Assembly (NCBI GenBank): GCA_963989385.1
Contig: OZ022502.1
Span: 15,549,001-15,613,000 of the forward strand
Direction of reading: 5' to 3'
From: Ctena decussata
Taxonomy: Eukaryota; Mollusca; Bivalvia; Lucinida; Lucinidae
DNA: 64,000 bases
Shown here: one piece after another, positions 31,663-43,439 of the stretch
Numbering within the stretch: position 1 is the stretch's first letter
How the letters are laid out: every line of letters begins with the position of its first letter
Position numbers and translations under genes: made by a program
Notes under the pieces: generated by a model
The model's input: the letters and a program-made list of their open reading frames with translations, nothing else
Database searches by the model: none
What the model was told of the DNA's origin: nothing

Positions 31663-32169
31663 ATGACAAAACCTGACAAAAATTATTATGTATTAACAAT
31701 ATTTTTTGACTTGAGTGACACACTGAAAGTAAATTCACATATGAAATTAGCCCAGTGGTATGCATTGGGCCTACATGCGCTGGAACTCAATAAGGAAATG
31801 TATCTTTGTATAGTGTTAGGTATCATTGTAAAGGCGAAATGTAGTGCTTACAGTACATGCATAGCATTTGTCCCCCAGCGTGTCGCTAAACATATTTATG
31901 CGGCTAGAATCAGAACTTTCTCGACAACCCTCGTAAAGCAGAATAACTTTCTACAGCTACGTAGTAAGACAAATTCAAAGATACGGGAGGCGTACAAGGT
32001 ATTTCACAGCTATACTTTTTGTACTGTCTTCTTCAATGAATCATTTGCCCTTCCTTTTTGGCCTCCTGATCCAACTGCACGTATGCAAATACAGTTGAAC
32101 CTGCCTATGTGGTCACCTGTATTAAGGGGCCACCTGCCTTTAACAGCCACCGGTCTCGGTTCCCTTTAA
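31663..32169 (+). other. Unrecognised 168-codon ORF, probably not a gene
   Basis: The longest non-repeat ORF of its stretch, opening at ATG 31663. The translation shows no family motif, no signal peptide and no repeated pattern, and its last 25 codons run into the MITE at 32092. No intron signals or neighbouring exons support it. The composition is moderately plausible (KLAQWYALGLHALELNKEMY), so a real single-exon fragment cannot be excluded. Confidence 0.2.
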
Positions 32170-32291
32170 CCACAATAAAGTGCAAATGAACCTGTATTGA
32201 AGGGTCACCTGTCTTAAGCAGCCTTTTTTTGGGCTTCCCTGTTAAAAGCAGGTGGCTCCTTAATAGAGGTGACCACGTAAGCAAGTTCTAT
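32092..32291. mobile_element. MITE with GTGGTCACCTGTATTAAGG inverted repeats
   Basis: Left TGTGGTCACCTGTATTAAGG and right CCTTAATAGAGGTGACCACG are inverted repeats in a 55-bp arm that also includes GCCACCTGCCTTTAACAG. Related modules (ACCTGTATTAAGCAAGC) occur at 51791-51982. Confidence 0.75.
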
Positions 32292-33533
32292 ATTTCCTTT
32301 CTAGTCAAACACTGACGAATAACACAGCTGATGGAAAATTCACCACAGGCTACAGCATAAGAATGGTTAAAATCCTCGCCTAACTGAAATTGTTGCTTTA
32401 AATGTCATGACCGTCACAGCAGTTGAAAGTAAGGGTAAAACGACATACTTATACTGGCATTGAGCTGGAAAGTTATTTCCGGTACATTTTCTATTTTACT
32501 TGGTAAGGATATACTATGCAAAATATATTTAGCATTTTTTTATGTCTTGTCAATTTTCTCATCACTCAAGAGCAACATTGAGCAAAATTAAATTAAAAGA
32601 AAGAGAACTGTATTTGAGGCTTAAGATACCATAGAATTACAGGAACCATCTTTAAAATCGATATTCGGGAAAAGCGATAAGCGCGGAAGGAGTCACTAGC
32701 CAAACTTCGCACCCATTAAAAGCAACGCCAAACTGGCCAGCATTTGGGGTTTTGTGCCGTCTTTCTCATCATTTTATTTGCATTTTTCTTTCCGAATCTA
32801 TTGATTATGTAAAAATGTGATTAAGCTTAACCACTGACGAAGCTTAGCACGTGTCATTGACGTTAAAACGTTATAAATCGGTCCAATGTGCAATTGTTTA
32901 CGGGTGTTTCAGTTTAATGGAGAATCCAAACCAGGGAAAACAGTAAGCTAAACTTAAAGATCATATTATGAGGAATTTAACTATGAAGTTCCTTCCGTGA
33001 AGTGCAACGTAACTGTGAAATAACGATGATGTTAGTCTAAGACTTTTGGCTTATACTCAGTAGCCGGGAAGAATTTTCTTTCAGAAATGTTTACGTCATT
33101 ATATTGGTATATATTTAACAATCATACACTCGAAAGGGATTTAAGAAATACCGATCAGAAACAATAATTTAAGGCGATAACGTAAAATCAAGGGAAAACG
33201 TCAATTTTTCAGACCTTGTTAACCCATACGTGTAGCTTATTCAAATGTTTTTTCAAGCGGTTTTCTTTATTGTAGCAGCGAAACAGCCGCATCATTATGG
33301 TATTGGCTTTTGCCCATGATCAAAAATGTCCTTTGGATTTAATGGTAAAAAAACTGACGTCACGGTAGTGCAAACGCTACAATTGATCATTCTTGATTTT
33401 TTTTACTTTGCAATCTATCTCGGGCGATCGGCAGTTGTATCCTGATGCAATAAAGTGACAATTGAAGCCTAAAATAGTGGATCTGGCACAAACAAAACAA
33501 TTGCTAAATTTATTTTGCATAGTATATTTACAG
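32292..33533. other. No recognisable feature; possible PLE-like tail
   Basis: Mostly featureless. CCACTGACGAAGCTTAGCAC followed by GACGTTAAAACGTTATAAAT near 32829-32878 resembles the end of a retroelement (CTGACGA...AAACGT) but is too diverged to assign. Confidence 0.3.
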
Positions 33534-33614
33534 ATGAAGAAGATTGGTTTCGAACAAGCTTTTCTGATATTTGTGGGGCTTGCTATACAAATAGGTGGGA
33601 GGCTATGGAAGCAG
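33534..33614 (+). CDS. Candidate 81-nt internal exon, unknown protein
   Basis: The segment follows a good acceptor (TTTATTTTGCATAGTATATTTACAG) and ends GGAAGCAG before GTACGA, a fair donor. In the phase where two bases finish a codon, it reads (D)EEDWFRTSFSDICGACYTNR then WEAMEAG, without stops, and it is phase 1 at both sides. The amino-acid make-up (Trp, Cys, acidic residues) looks more protein-like than the surroundings. I do not recognise the family, and neighbouring exons were not found. It could equally be part of an old retroelement. Confidence 0.28.
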
Positions 33615-35464
33615 GTACGAGGGCAGTTGATTATCCACTATATGGTAGTCATTCCTATTTGCAAGATTCTCACCATCTATGCAAATCTGATTATCGAAAC
33701 TAAAACATTTTGTTTCTGCAACTTATCACTTACGAATGGTAAGATCTTCAGTAACTTCATAGTTCTATTTTATTCTAATACTGGCTAATTCAAAGAAATA
33801 AGAAAAAAATTCAGACAGCACATCCTAACAGGCACTACAAATAAATATACCTCTTTCCTAAGCAAGGATTTTAACGACTCTAACGGCACAAATTCGCAGT
33901 GAAATTTTCAACAGCTATGTAATTTGTCAATGTCTGACTTACAAATACGGAAACATGGAGACATATCTCTGTCAGGTTTGTTGAAATAACGCAAAGAAAT
34001 GCATCATATTTGCACTTTCATAGTATATTGCATCGCTTAATGAAGGATTCTTACCAGGTATTAGAGGCGAAGAATCTCTACATTTGATGCTGCAAATATA
34101 TCTCCTTCGGATTATCTTTATATTTTTCTTATATTTACAGAGAATCTATAATTATTTGTCGACTATTGACATTTAAATTTGAAACAGCAGCTATACTTTT
34201 GTTTAATCCACAGCTGCCAGTACTTTTCTTTAAAGTTGCCAGTACTGATAAATTCTGATAACTGTATAGTTATCATGTGCAAATATCATTTACAGTTATC
34301 ATGTACAGTTTTGAATAGACCAATTATTATAGAGCTGCAATTAAACAAATTCTGAATCAGTAAACTCTCTGTTTTCTTTTTGGTCACAGAAATATTTGTA
34401 AAGGGTATTCATTTTACTCCCCTCCTTTAGATGAGTCTCGGCAACATATGTTATATGAAGAAAACCCATTAAACCGTATGATTGCATTAGACTCACATCA
34501 GAGGTAATTGATGGTTACCAACTTTTTTGTGTGTAATCTGAGCACGGTAAACTTGTGGGTAAGAAACTCTGCCATTTTTATTTCTGCCTCCCTTCTCAAT
34601 TGGGGACCTCTTGAAAGCATAAATTTGCTCTTTTAGAGTAAACCACTGGGAAGATCTACGATATCCAGAGATTTGCTTCCTTTGCATAAATGGCAGAAAA
34701 AAACGTGGATGTGTACTAATAGATCTTAAAACATATGTTGTGGTTTTTCATCAATTAGATGAGTCCCTACAATAACATGTGTTTCAGTAGAAAAAAGTTG
34801 AACTTAACCACTGAAACTTGTTGGTAATCCATATAAAGCACCACGCCAGCAAGGTTATTTCAGTGGCACAACATATGTTTTAGTTAAAAAGGAGCCTCTA
34901 AGTCATGGGTTCTGATCGAACATACTCAACATACCTGGTGTTGAAAAAATTAGGACTGAAACACATGTTATTAAACTAACTCAAACAATGTGATATTGAT
35001 TAATAACCAGAATAAACATTTTCTTTGTGAGATAAAAGAACAGCAGAGGTTACCCAACAAAATTTGTTTAAACTGCAGCCCATAATGCTGGTCTTTTCTC
35101 TTCTATATACAATGTAAAAATGAAACAAAAAATTTAAATTTCCCTCTGATCACGCAATCCGTTTCTGATTGGTCCGTTAACTGATAACCTCAGTGCATCA
35201 GATAGGATTGTCCGTTTTCCAGACAGGCGGAGGCAGGTTGAATTTCACTGTATTGTCTGTTTTTCCATCAGTATTTTGCAATTTTGAACTCGAGTCACCA
35301 TCGATATTACAGCCACTGTCGGAGGTCACTGCTCTACATTGTATGAATTAAAGTTATAAAGGTGTAGGGGTAATATAATTTTGAAAATGTACTGTTATTT
35401 CCATGTTAACTTTGACACTAGCTATTTGGTAATCAAGTATTATGACAAAAGGCAATTACAAAAT
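33615..35464. other. No recognisable feature
   Basis: AT-rich DNA, several 60-codon ORFs without motifs. TACAGTTATCATGTACAGTT-type short repeats occur near 34260-34310. Confidence 0.35.
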
Positions 35465-35927
35465 AAATGAGCCCGTCCAGATAGAAATCGACCTTATGAC
35501 ATAAAAAATCGATTTTTAGGTTTTCTGTTATCTGAATGCGCATGCCATTATAGAACAAAAAGGTGAAAACCGTTTGAAGTTCACTAGATTATTAAGGATG
35601 TTATGGCAGTTTTAAACACACTGGTATCTAAAGAAATTTGCCAGAATTAATAACGTTACGTGACGTCATGCTGTAACACTGTTATAGATAACGCCATTAT
35701 CAATGTTTTCCCTTGAAACGCATATCACTATTATTAACGTTAACACAGCAAACGCATGTAATCAGTATGAGTTAATTTTCCCGTAACGCAGCTCTAGACT
35801 TTGGTCCCATCCCGGGACATGCCTCGTGAGATAGGTAGAAAAGATGGAAAGGCTCCAGGTGTCATATACCAAGTATGATCTCTTTTACCTCGAAAGGTGA
35901 TCAAGAAATATATTTTCCAAAGAGCAC

Positions 35928-36247
35928 ACTGTAAAAAATAACTGTAGATTTTACGGCAGAATAACTGGAAACCGGCTGCCAGTCCTTTCCCGTTATTTTT
36001 ACGGGCGTTTGCCTGTAAAACATTGTTGAAAATCACGAAATGGAAGTTTTGTATTAACGGGCCGCACTCGAAAATAACTTTGTATTGTTGAAGAGCTATC
36101 TGACCAAAACGACACCTGCTCTATTCTGTCCCACTCTGCTTGATGATTCCTGCAATTTTTACGGGCGCCCGTAAAAATAGCGGTAAAATGACTGGCAGCT
36201 GGTTGCCAGTTATTTTACCGTAAAATCTACGGGTTTTTTTACAGTGC
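35928..36247. mobile_element. MITE, CACTGTAAAA family, copy 1
   Basis: Ends CACTGTAAAAAATAACTGTA and TACGGGTTTTTTTACAGTG are inverted repeats that continue through GATTTTACGG and CTGGCAACCAGCTGCCAGT. About 60-bp arms. An inner pair TTTTTACGGGC / GCCCGTAAAAA adds a second stem. Confidence 0.85.
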
Positions 36248-36496
36248 AGCTTTAACAAGACATAAACTTCGGACTGACCGACATGCTTAACTACTGCCGT
36301 TCGCACATACGGACAATCCGGAAACTTCATACCTCCAGTGCTCCTATGGCTTCGAGTGCATAAAGCAAAAAAAAAAAAACTCTTAAAAAGATATCTTTGA
36401 TGTTTTGAAATACTTCAACTGTTTCTAAAGATGAGTAAGCAATTAGCTTAAAGTTTGTCATTTTCTTTTTAATAAAGCAAAAAATTTGTTTCTGCG

Positions 36497-36834
36497 CACT
36501 GTAAAAAAAAAAAAAAAAAAGAAAAAAAAAAATCTGTAGATTTTACCGTAACATTCCTGGCAACCAGCTGCCAGTCCATTTCCCGTTATTTGTACGGGCA
36601 TCTGCCAGTAGATCATTTTTTTAAATCACGATATGGTAGAATTATGTTACGACTCAAAAATACCTTTACTGCGTTGAAGGGCTATAGAACCAAAACATTA
36701 TCTGTCTTATTCTACTCTACTCAGCGTATTGATTCCTGCCAATGTTTACGGGCGCCGTAAAAATAGCGTGAAATGGACTGGCAGCTGGTTTCAAAGTATT
36801 CTACCGTAAAATCTACGGATTTTTTACAGTGTGC
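36497..36834. mobile_element. MITE, CACTGTAAAA family, copy 2
   Basis: Same ends (CACTGTAAAAAAA and TTTTTTACAGTGT), same orientation and same internal landmarks (TTGATTCCTGCCAATG, ACGGGCGCCGTAAAAATAGC) as copy 1, 250 bp away. An expanded A-tract of about 30 bp (36503-36531) sits next to its left end. The two copies differ enough to be separate insertions. Confidence 0.85.
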
Positions 36835-37751
36835 AAGAGTCCTTCAGCAGCATTTTAACTTTAAGAGTAGACCGCATTTTTAAGAGCTACGTCGTCCGAG
36901 GAAGCAAAAAAGAAAGTCACAAAAGTTGTTTCCCTTTGTAAAAATGGTGGTAAAACATAGACATGTGGCATACGCCACGTCACAAGAAATATCACTTCTG
37001 CTTTGGAGCATCTGTTCATCATACATTTTACCCGGCCCAAAGGCCGAGATTATATATGCAACTAGTTGATGCGAAGGCTAAGTTTATTTGCATACAAGTG
37101 ATTGCATGAATGTTCTATTAAAGTCTGCACATTCCTATCAGTTGTAAAATCGCCTATACAAAAATTGTTTTGAAAAGCAGCTCAGCCTTCATGATTGGTG
37201 ACAAAATGTGGGTTGATGAGCAGCATATACTGTGCCATGTAACTGGCAAAAAGTAGAGAGAACATAATATTGAAAACTGTCTAACTGCTCAGCAAAACAC
37301 AATTTTATGTTCTAGTTTCCCGCCCAACAGTGCAATATAAACCAGGGTAAGACAATAAATTAGGTTCCAGTCATGTACGTTGTATTTTTACCATTTTGTT
37401 CAAGCTAAAACACTCAAAAGGAGGTCATTTTAGTTGCCAACTTAAAACACTCAAATAATTTTTCATCCCTTTGTATGTGAAACTCAGTGACGTTTTATTA
37501 CGAGTTCCTCCCCTCCCGCTTTTCCACATCCACACCCATGCCAGCTTTTGCTGAAAACGAATTTCTTGATCATAGAGGCGTCTTTTTAGAAAGGAGACGT
37601 GATCTTATATTTTCTTTGTCCGTAACAAAAATAAAATCGTCACTATGGTATTAGGTATGGACTTTTAGTTACCAAAGCGTGGAAAAGCAAACAAATCACA
37701 ATCTTAAACGAAAGTGAAACATCATTATTTTTTAATTTGTTAATTTTTAGA

Positions 37752-37830
37752 GAGGCGCCGTGGTCGAGTGGTTAGAGTGACTCGGTTATGGTGCAAAAAG
37801 TCGCCGGAAGGTCGTAACTTCTAATTTATT
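37752..37830 (+). mobile_element. tRNA-Ser/Leu-like SINE head fragment
   Basis: AGGCGCCGTGGTCGAGTGGT TAGAG resembles the 5' half and A box of a class II tRNA, but no B box follows (GGAAGGTCGTAACTTC). Probably the decayed head of a SINE. Confidence 0.35.
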
Positions 37831-38119
37831 TTATAAAATATAATTTACCAATCACCAGCTATATAAACAGGGGAAAAATAAAAATAAAAAAATAGATAAG
37901 CTTAAGGAAAAAACAAAACAACCAGACGGACTTTTGACTTAAACTGGCAATTTTCATCTCATTGGACTAGGGATTGTAAGTAGATCAAAATGGCTCAGGA
38001 TCTCCGAAAACAGTGCTAAAATTGGAAAGCGTTTCGTCTTCCACCATTTACAGACATTACAATTCAGACGACACTTCTTTATGCCGCCCTTTGCCGTTCG
38101 TCAACCGGCATTCGTCAGC

Positions 38120-38380
38120 GCTGACAGGCAATAGAGGATTGATTGATTGTTTTGCGTTTAACGGCCCTTTGGGAGAGTATTTCAGTTTATATCGGGCCGT
38201 CTCCTTGACAGAGGGATAAAGAAATAACAGACGAGAGAAAAATGTCCAACACGCCCCCCCCCCCCCCCGCTCCCCAAAAAACCCACAAAAAACACCCGCA
38301 CCTACTGCAAGCAGAGTGGGCCCTTGTCCTACAATGTTCCAAATCAGAAGTACGCCCCGGCACTGGAGGAGAGGAAAACA
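38120..38380 (-). mobile_element. SINE-like repeat, GGGCCGTTAAAC family, second full copy
   Basis: Minus strand: CCAGTGCCGGGGCGTACTTC, GGACAAGGGCCCACTCTGCT, GGAGACGGCCCGATATAAAC, GGGCCGTTAAACGCAAAACA and an (AATC)n tail. It matches 2240-2455 throughout. A run of 16 C (38256-38271) lies inside. The two overlapping minus-strand ORFs here are by-products. Confidence 0.65.
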
Positions 38381-38622
38381 TCGCATTGAAAATTTACCTT
38401 CGACCTGGCTGTCTGTTGTATAGAAAACAAGCAGTGCATGGAAACTTGAAATTGCTTTCTTTCACAAGATTTTACCTACATTTTGTTTGTTGTCTTGCAG
38501 TTTAGACTGAAAAATTGTTAACAATGTCAGTGAATGCATGGATACGCTGACGATATTTGTAGGCCTATTACTAAACAAAGCTATACGCTTGGATATTTTT
38601 TCGGTTCGGGATTTTACTTTTG

Positions 38623-38623
38623 A

Positions 38624-38662
<39 letters not shown>
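38623..38662. repeat. (ATT)n microsatellite
   Basis: About 13 ATT units. Confidence 0.96.
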
Positions 38663-39044
38663 CCAAGATTGAAAATTATTTTCTCTAGATCAAAGCTGAA
38701 AATTTATGAACATGAACTAAAATGGGACCAGAACTGTCGCAAGTCTAAAACTTTTTTACGCATCTGCGAATAAAAGATTTTTTTCAATTTATTAAATTCA
38801 GTTATAAACGCAAACTGCACTTTTGGTGATGCATAATGCTCCAAAGAATCATATTTCTGGATTCCTGGCAACAAATATGCGGCTACGGTGGTTTCCCACA
38901 CAATTAACATTCATATTAAAGTTCAATCACATGCCGTGTGAAACAGCGGAAAAATCTTCTGACGTAACGTCAAACTTTGACGTCATTTATCTCAGTTTCA
39001 CGTCGCGTGTCATAAGGTCGATTTCTATCTGGACGGGCTCAAAT

Positions 39045-40590
39045 GATTAAGTGATCTTTAAATTTAATCTCCATGATAACAGTGGAGCTTTGTAAATATT
39101 ACTATATAACATAGAAAACCAAGGTGTTAGTTTTCGTATCTGATATGTTCACGTGTGTGTTACACGGATGCTACCTTGAAGATGAGTTAACGTAATTTTG
39201 TTCCAACGCCAAATACGTGTTACTTTGCGGTACTTTCCACGTCGAAATAAACAACATATAATCAGAAAACTTAAGTGGTTGAAGTGGCATTATTTCATTA
39301 ATTTTACAATATTAAGCGCTTATGGAGAAATTCGGCAATGCTATTCCTTCTAAATATGTTTAAACATCCTCCATAGCCCGAAAAAAAAATCTAAAAACTG
39401 CGTACATGAAAGGGCAATGGAACATCATGTTCTCTATTTATATTTCATCACGTAAATATTATGCAAGGCAATCGTAATCTCTGTGCGGAATAAACGCTTC
39501 CCTATTAGCCATGATAATACCGACCCTAAATAATCACTAGCAGGTTTGTTGTGTCCCGTAAACACACAACCTAAATGTACATACAAATACTATTGTATGT
39601 CCTTGTGAGTCTTTTTAGCCGTTGAGTTTTTCATAGCAAGAAAGATGAGCTAAAGGATGATAGTGAGACTGAGGATGAATAAAACGGCTTTCCTCTGCAC
39701 AGAAATCTGCCACCTAGATGTTCTAACATGGAAGTAATGTTTGAAGGTCTGCTCTAGTCGTTTATAACCTATCCTCTGGACCATCTCTAACTGTCGAGGG
39801 TTTTATTGTATATGAGGGTCCCACACATTAAATATTACTCAAGCTGAGAACGCAAAAGGGTCTGATATGCCAATTCACAGATTTCGTCTTATCATTTCTG
39901 TTTTTTTGACACAATCGCTTTACCACATCCCGCCCTTTATACCAAACGGGAAAGGGAAAAACTGAAAGCGACACACAAAGCAAAACAAGACAAACAAAAA
40001 GCCAAGAGGTCAGCTTTTTTACAGCATGAGGCTTCTCAAACAATGTACAAAAAGTCAAAGACTAATAGAAACAGGCAAACAATAACAATGATAGGGTAAA
40101 CCACCATAGAAACAAACCACTTGGAACTACTAGGGCTTTAATCAATTTTATGAGGCCACAATCCTCGCCTTGGTTTCTGCAGTGGCTCACAATCACACAA
40201 ACATGACACACATGAAATATCAATATTTACCCATACTTTTTATAATTTTATTTTCTGTTATTTTATTTTCAAATAAACGTAACTGTCAGCAAAAGACCAT
40301 ATCTAACACTACTTAGAAAATTAATACTTTGTGACTAAGCATCATCCCTAAAACAGTATAATTTTGATTAAACATCAGTTTTTATAAGGATGAAGGGGAG
40401 TATGATCAAGTGACTAATCATATTAAGAGTTATATAGACCGGAAACTTCCTGATAAACTCAAACGAAAAACTACTGAACTTGCATATGCAAAGGCATTGG
40501 CAGAAATCCTTAAAATCCATGCTGTATAGTTATGGATTAAAATTTTGAACATGGTCATACAATTAATAGATTTTTTTTACAAAAGCAGAA
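39045..40590. other. No recognisable feature
   Basis: AT-rich sequence without coding or repeat signatures that I could place. Confidence 0.35.
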
Positions 40591-40745
40591 GTACGCCCTC
40601 CCGCGCTTTCCTAACAGTATCATTTTCCCTAAATGTTGCCCATTTAAGACCTCCTGTGACATTGAATGTAGGATCAAGGTCTCCGAAAGTTAACATATCT
40701 TTTGCACCTCTAGATAATACACTTGTCAGTGTTCCAGTTAAGGTC
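40591..40745. repeat. Single degenerate unit of the ~155-bp repeat
   Basis: TATCATTTTCCCTAAATGTT followed by GACCTCCTGTGACATTGAAT and GGATCAAGGTCTCCGAAAGT matches the start of the array at 56940-57120. Confidence 0.55.
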
Positions 40746-41390
40746 TGAACAGCGCAGGGTAAAAGTGCCTTAAAAGGGCACTTTGACTCACAAAGCGACA
40801 ACTTAAGGGCGGATGTGGAAGGTGTCCCCCTCCTAAGAGGGGAGTGGAGCAGCAGGATTTGGAACTTCAGACCTCAAATGAGGCATGTACTGTTTTTTTT
40901 TTATTATTTGAGTGGAAATATCGTGCCTCTCTGTGTAAATGTACTCCCAGTACGATGTTCGCCCTAGAAATTTCAGAAGGCATGTTGGTTTGGGAGTACA
41001 GCAGATGTAAGTGCGCAGTGTTTTATATGCATGCGATTTTAACTGGCACTTTGCTCTAAAGCTGACCAATAAAACTGATTAAACATATATTTGATCCATA
41101 CACTCTTCTTTATAAATTGCATGGAAAAAAGTAGCTGAATATTAAACGGTAAACTGAAGAAAAATTAAGCCACCAGCACCTATAAATTAGTTTCCAATGC
41201 CCAGAGTTTAAATTTTTTCAGTAGGGCAGACTGCTCTAGCAAGATTTGATTTTATTCTATTTCCATTTTATGACACATTAAATGAGTCGCGAATACATAT
41301 GACGCTACCAATATTACAATATCAATTTGAATTTTAATCATACAGGTGAGCTGATTATCTCTTAAAATGAGTGACTTGTCTGATCTGAGT
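40746..41390. other. No recognisable feature
   Basis: Overlapping ORFs of about 75 codons on both strands near 40844-41069 show no motif. Confidence 0.3.
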
Positions 41391-42172
41391 GTTAATTCAC
41401 TGTCTGAATCGAGATCCGGAACGTCATTTTTAGGAAACGGAACAGACCACCAAATGTAGCGGACCGGTTTGCACTCGTTAGGTAGGTGCTTCGTTTTATC
41501 GAGTTTTCTGATTATATATCGTATGGATCATTCAAACGAGCGATATGAGCGATCGAAAAATACATTTCTACATATAAAACAGGCAGTGATGTGGTGGCAA
41601 GTATACACACACACTCGCTTGTGTTGGCATATTTTTCAAGTCTCTTATTGTGCAGTTTTAATTGAGTGGTGACCCAAATATTTTCTAGACTTTCATATGA
41701 AACGTTATTTATATACTTTTGTATTTTTTTTTTATAAAATACGATGCCCAATTCAGTTCTGTCTCTAACCCAGAAAACCGTGTTTAAATCTCTTGGCTGT
41801 TTTTTGAGAAATATTCATTTATTATTTGCCGTGCAATTTGCATTTGTCACCGAAACATACTCATTAGCTCAACGCAAATTATGATTATGTACATGTGCGC
41901 AGGAAGATATCAACGGAACATCTCGCAAAAAATCTAAAAAATATCAACGGATTTAGCCACATACTGCCTGTTTGATATAGAGAAATGTATTCTTCGTTTG
42001 CTGATAGGCTAGTTTGACTGATGCATACGATGCATAGTCATAAAATTCGATAAAAGGAAGCATCAACCTAGCGTATGTAAACCGGTCCGCCCTATTTGAT
42101 GGGCTGTTCCGTTTCATAAAAAGGATGTTCCAGATCTCGATCCAGACAGTGTAATTGCCAAACTGCATTGTT
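41391..42172. repeat. Long diverged inverted repeat
   Basis: Left arm (41391-41598) and right arm (41953-42172) are reverse complements: CACTGTCTGAATCGAGATCC against GGATCTCGATCCAGACAGTG... as outer ends, and ACATTTCTACATATAAAACAGG against CCTGTTTGATATAGAGAAATGT as inner ends. Arm identity is about 75-80 percent with a 350-bp centre. Likely an old foldback element; the peptide string KNTFL-IKQAV appears in both arms on opposite strands. Confidence 0.72.
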
Positions 42173-42379
42173 CAGGTAGCCAGTCAATCTCCTAATTGTC
42201 ACCTTTCAGTAATTACCAGATATTGTGTCACTCAAGTCAATTAAAAACGAAATAGATTGACATTTCGATTGACCTTTATCCCTGGTAGGTGATCATAAGA
42301 CATGCATAAAAAGATTTTTTTGTCACGTCTATAAGTGTGAATTATTTGGATATTCAATTACGCAATGTTATAAGCTACA

Positions 42380-42455
42380 TCGAAGTTTGGCCCATGTTCC
42401 TTCTTTTGAATGGGTCATCTGCTCTCGAAGAAACTCTTTAAGATTTTATTTGACT
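42380..42455. repeat. Dispersed repeat, copy 1 (CCCATGTTCCTTCTTTTGAATG)
   Basis: CGAAGTTTGGCCCATGTTCC, CTCTCGAAGAAACTCTTTAA and GATTTTAT match 42763-42835. The following sequence (GCAGCTGGTGTTGTGCCGTG, GTAAAACGTCTCC) is the reverse complement of 50258-50322. Confidence 0.6.
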
Positions 42456-42708
42456 ACTGCAGCTGGTGTTGTGCCGTGTGGCGGCCGTAAAACGTCTCCC
42501 CGTACATCATTCATAGTGCAGATTATATTATGTTTTGTCCTTTGAGATCAGAGGAGGATATATATTGAGAATTATATCCTGAGAAATCACGATTTTTTTT
42601 ATTGAGTTAAACTCTTTTTTATAGTTCATCGCTTTTTATTCTTTTAACAGTCTTTCAAAAGGCTGTCTTATTAAAAATAAAGAAATTTTAGCTAGCATGC
42701 TTTTCAAT

Positions 42709-42835
42709 GGCCTCATCGCCAGATATTGTCAGGGTCACTGATGAGGCCTGCTTATCCGAAACTTCGAAGTATTGCCCATGTTCTTTCTTTTGAATGTGTT
42801 CTCTGCTGTCGAAGGAACTCTTTAAGATTTTATGT
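42709..42835 (+). repeat. Dispersed repeat, copy 2, with CTGATGA...GAAAC segment
   Basis: GGCCTCATC and GATGAGGCC form a 9-bp stem, followed by TGCTTATCCGAAAC. CACTGATGAGG and CCGAAAC resemble the conserved parts of hammerhead ribozymes carried by Penelope-like elements, but stem II would have only two pairs. The right part repeats copy 1. Confidence 0.4.
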
Positions 42836-42898
42836 TCACAGTTTAACAGTTAAGTAACAGTACATAAAAACTTTGAGCTGTTTGATTTTTGGGTTTGG

Positions 42899-42990
42899 AC
42901 GGACACACGGCGCCAAGTGTGTGCAACTATGGTTACGTACCGTTGAGCCACTTGGGGAACGTCGATAGGAGAATTGAACTGAACTGAACT
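42899..42990 (+). mobile_element. SINE head fragment
   Basis: GGACACACGGCGCCAAGTGT, GTACCGTTGAGCCACTTGGG and GAACGTCG match the head of the SINE at 29818-30010. A short GAACTGAACTGAACTG run follows; the 3' part is absent. Confidence 0.55.
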
Positions 42991-43146
42991 GATTTTTGGG
43001 CAGAGCTTTATCACCAAGGGCAGGGCGACGAATTTCGAGGACAGCGCGCGGCGCCCTAGTAAAACAGCTTAGCTCGAGCACTGCTTGTCTGTGTTTCGCC
43101 ATAATCCATCAATCCCTTCAGGAGATATGGTATTGACAGTTTATTT

Positions 43147-43325
43147 CTGAATAGTAAGATCCTTTGGCAACAAATAACAGAAAATAGCAGACGCGGTTTA
43201 ATTGAGTCTATTCATGACCAGTAATGAAATGTACGACACCAGTCACGCCCCTAGCACCGGCAAGCGGAACTCTCTTTTCAAAATAACTCAAATGATCCCA
43301 AAGGACCTGAAAATATAAGCCATTT
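43147..43325. repeat. Dispersed repeat shared with 50033-50600
   Basis: TTTAATTGAGTCTATTCATG, GTACGACACCAGTCACGCCC and CTAGCACCGGCAAGCGGAAC occur in the same order in the two direct copies at 50033-50322 and 50331-50600. Confidence 0.65.
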
Positions 43326-43439
43326 TTCAACATTCGTTGACCTACTGTGCCCTTGAAAATTGGGGTCAAGGACACCAGAATATACATATATATTTGTTTT
43401 TGCATCTCCCGGTGGTATATCTTAGCAAGGTTGGTTTAA

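Larger units (their letters stand above)
35469..39040. mobile_element. Candidate 3.57-kb DNA transposon bounded by 33-bp perfect TIRs
   Basis: GAGCCCGTCCAGATAGAAAT then CGACCTTATGACA at 35469-35501 is matched exactly in reverse complement at 39008-39040. The direct repeat AAAT lies outside both ends (35465-35468 and 39041-39044). The interior has no transposase: it carries two CACTGTAAAA MITEs, a tRNA-like fragment and a SINE, so if this is one element it is non-autonomous or gutted. The alternative is two independent relic ends. A 4-bp AAAT duplication also flanks the unrelated MITE at 10049. Confidence 0.6.
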
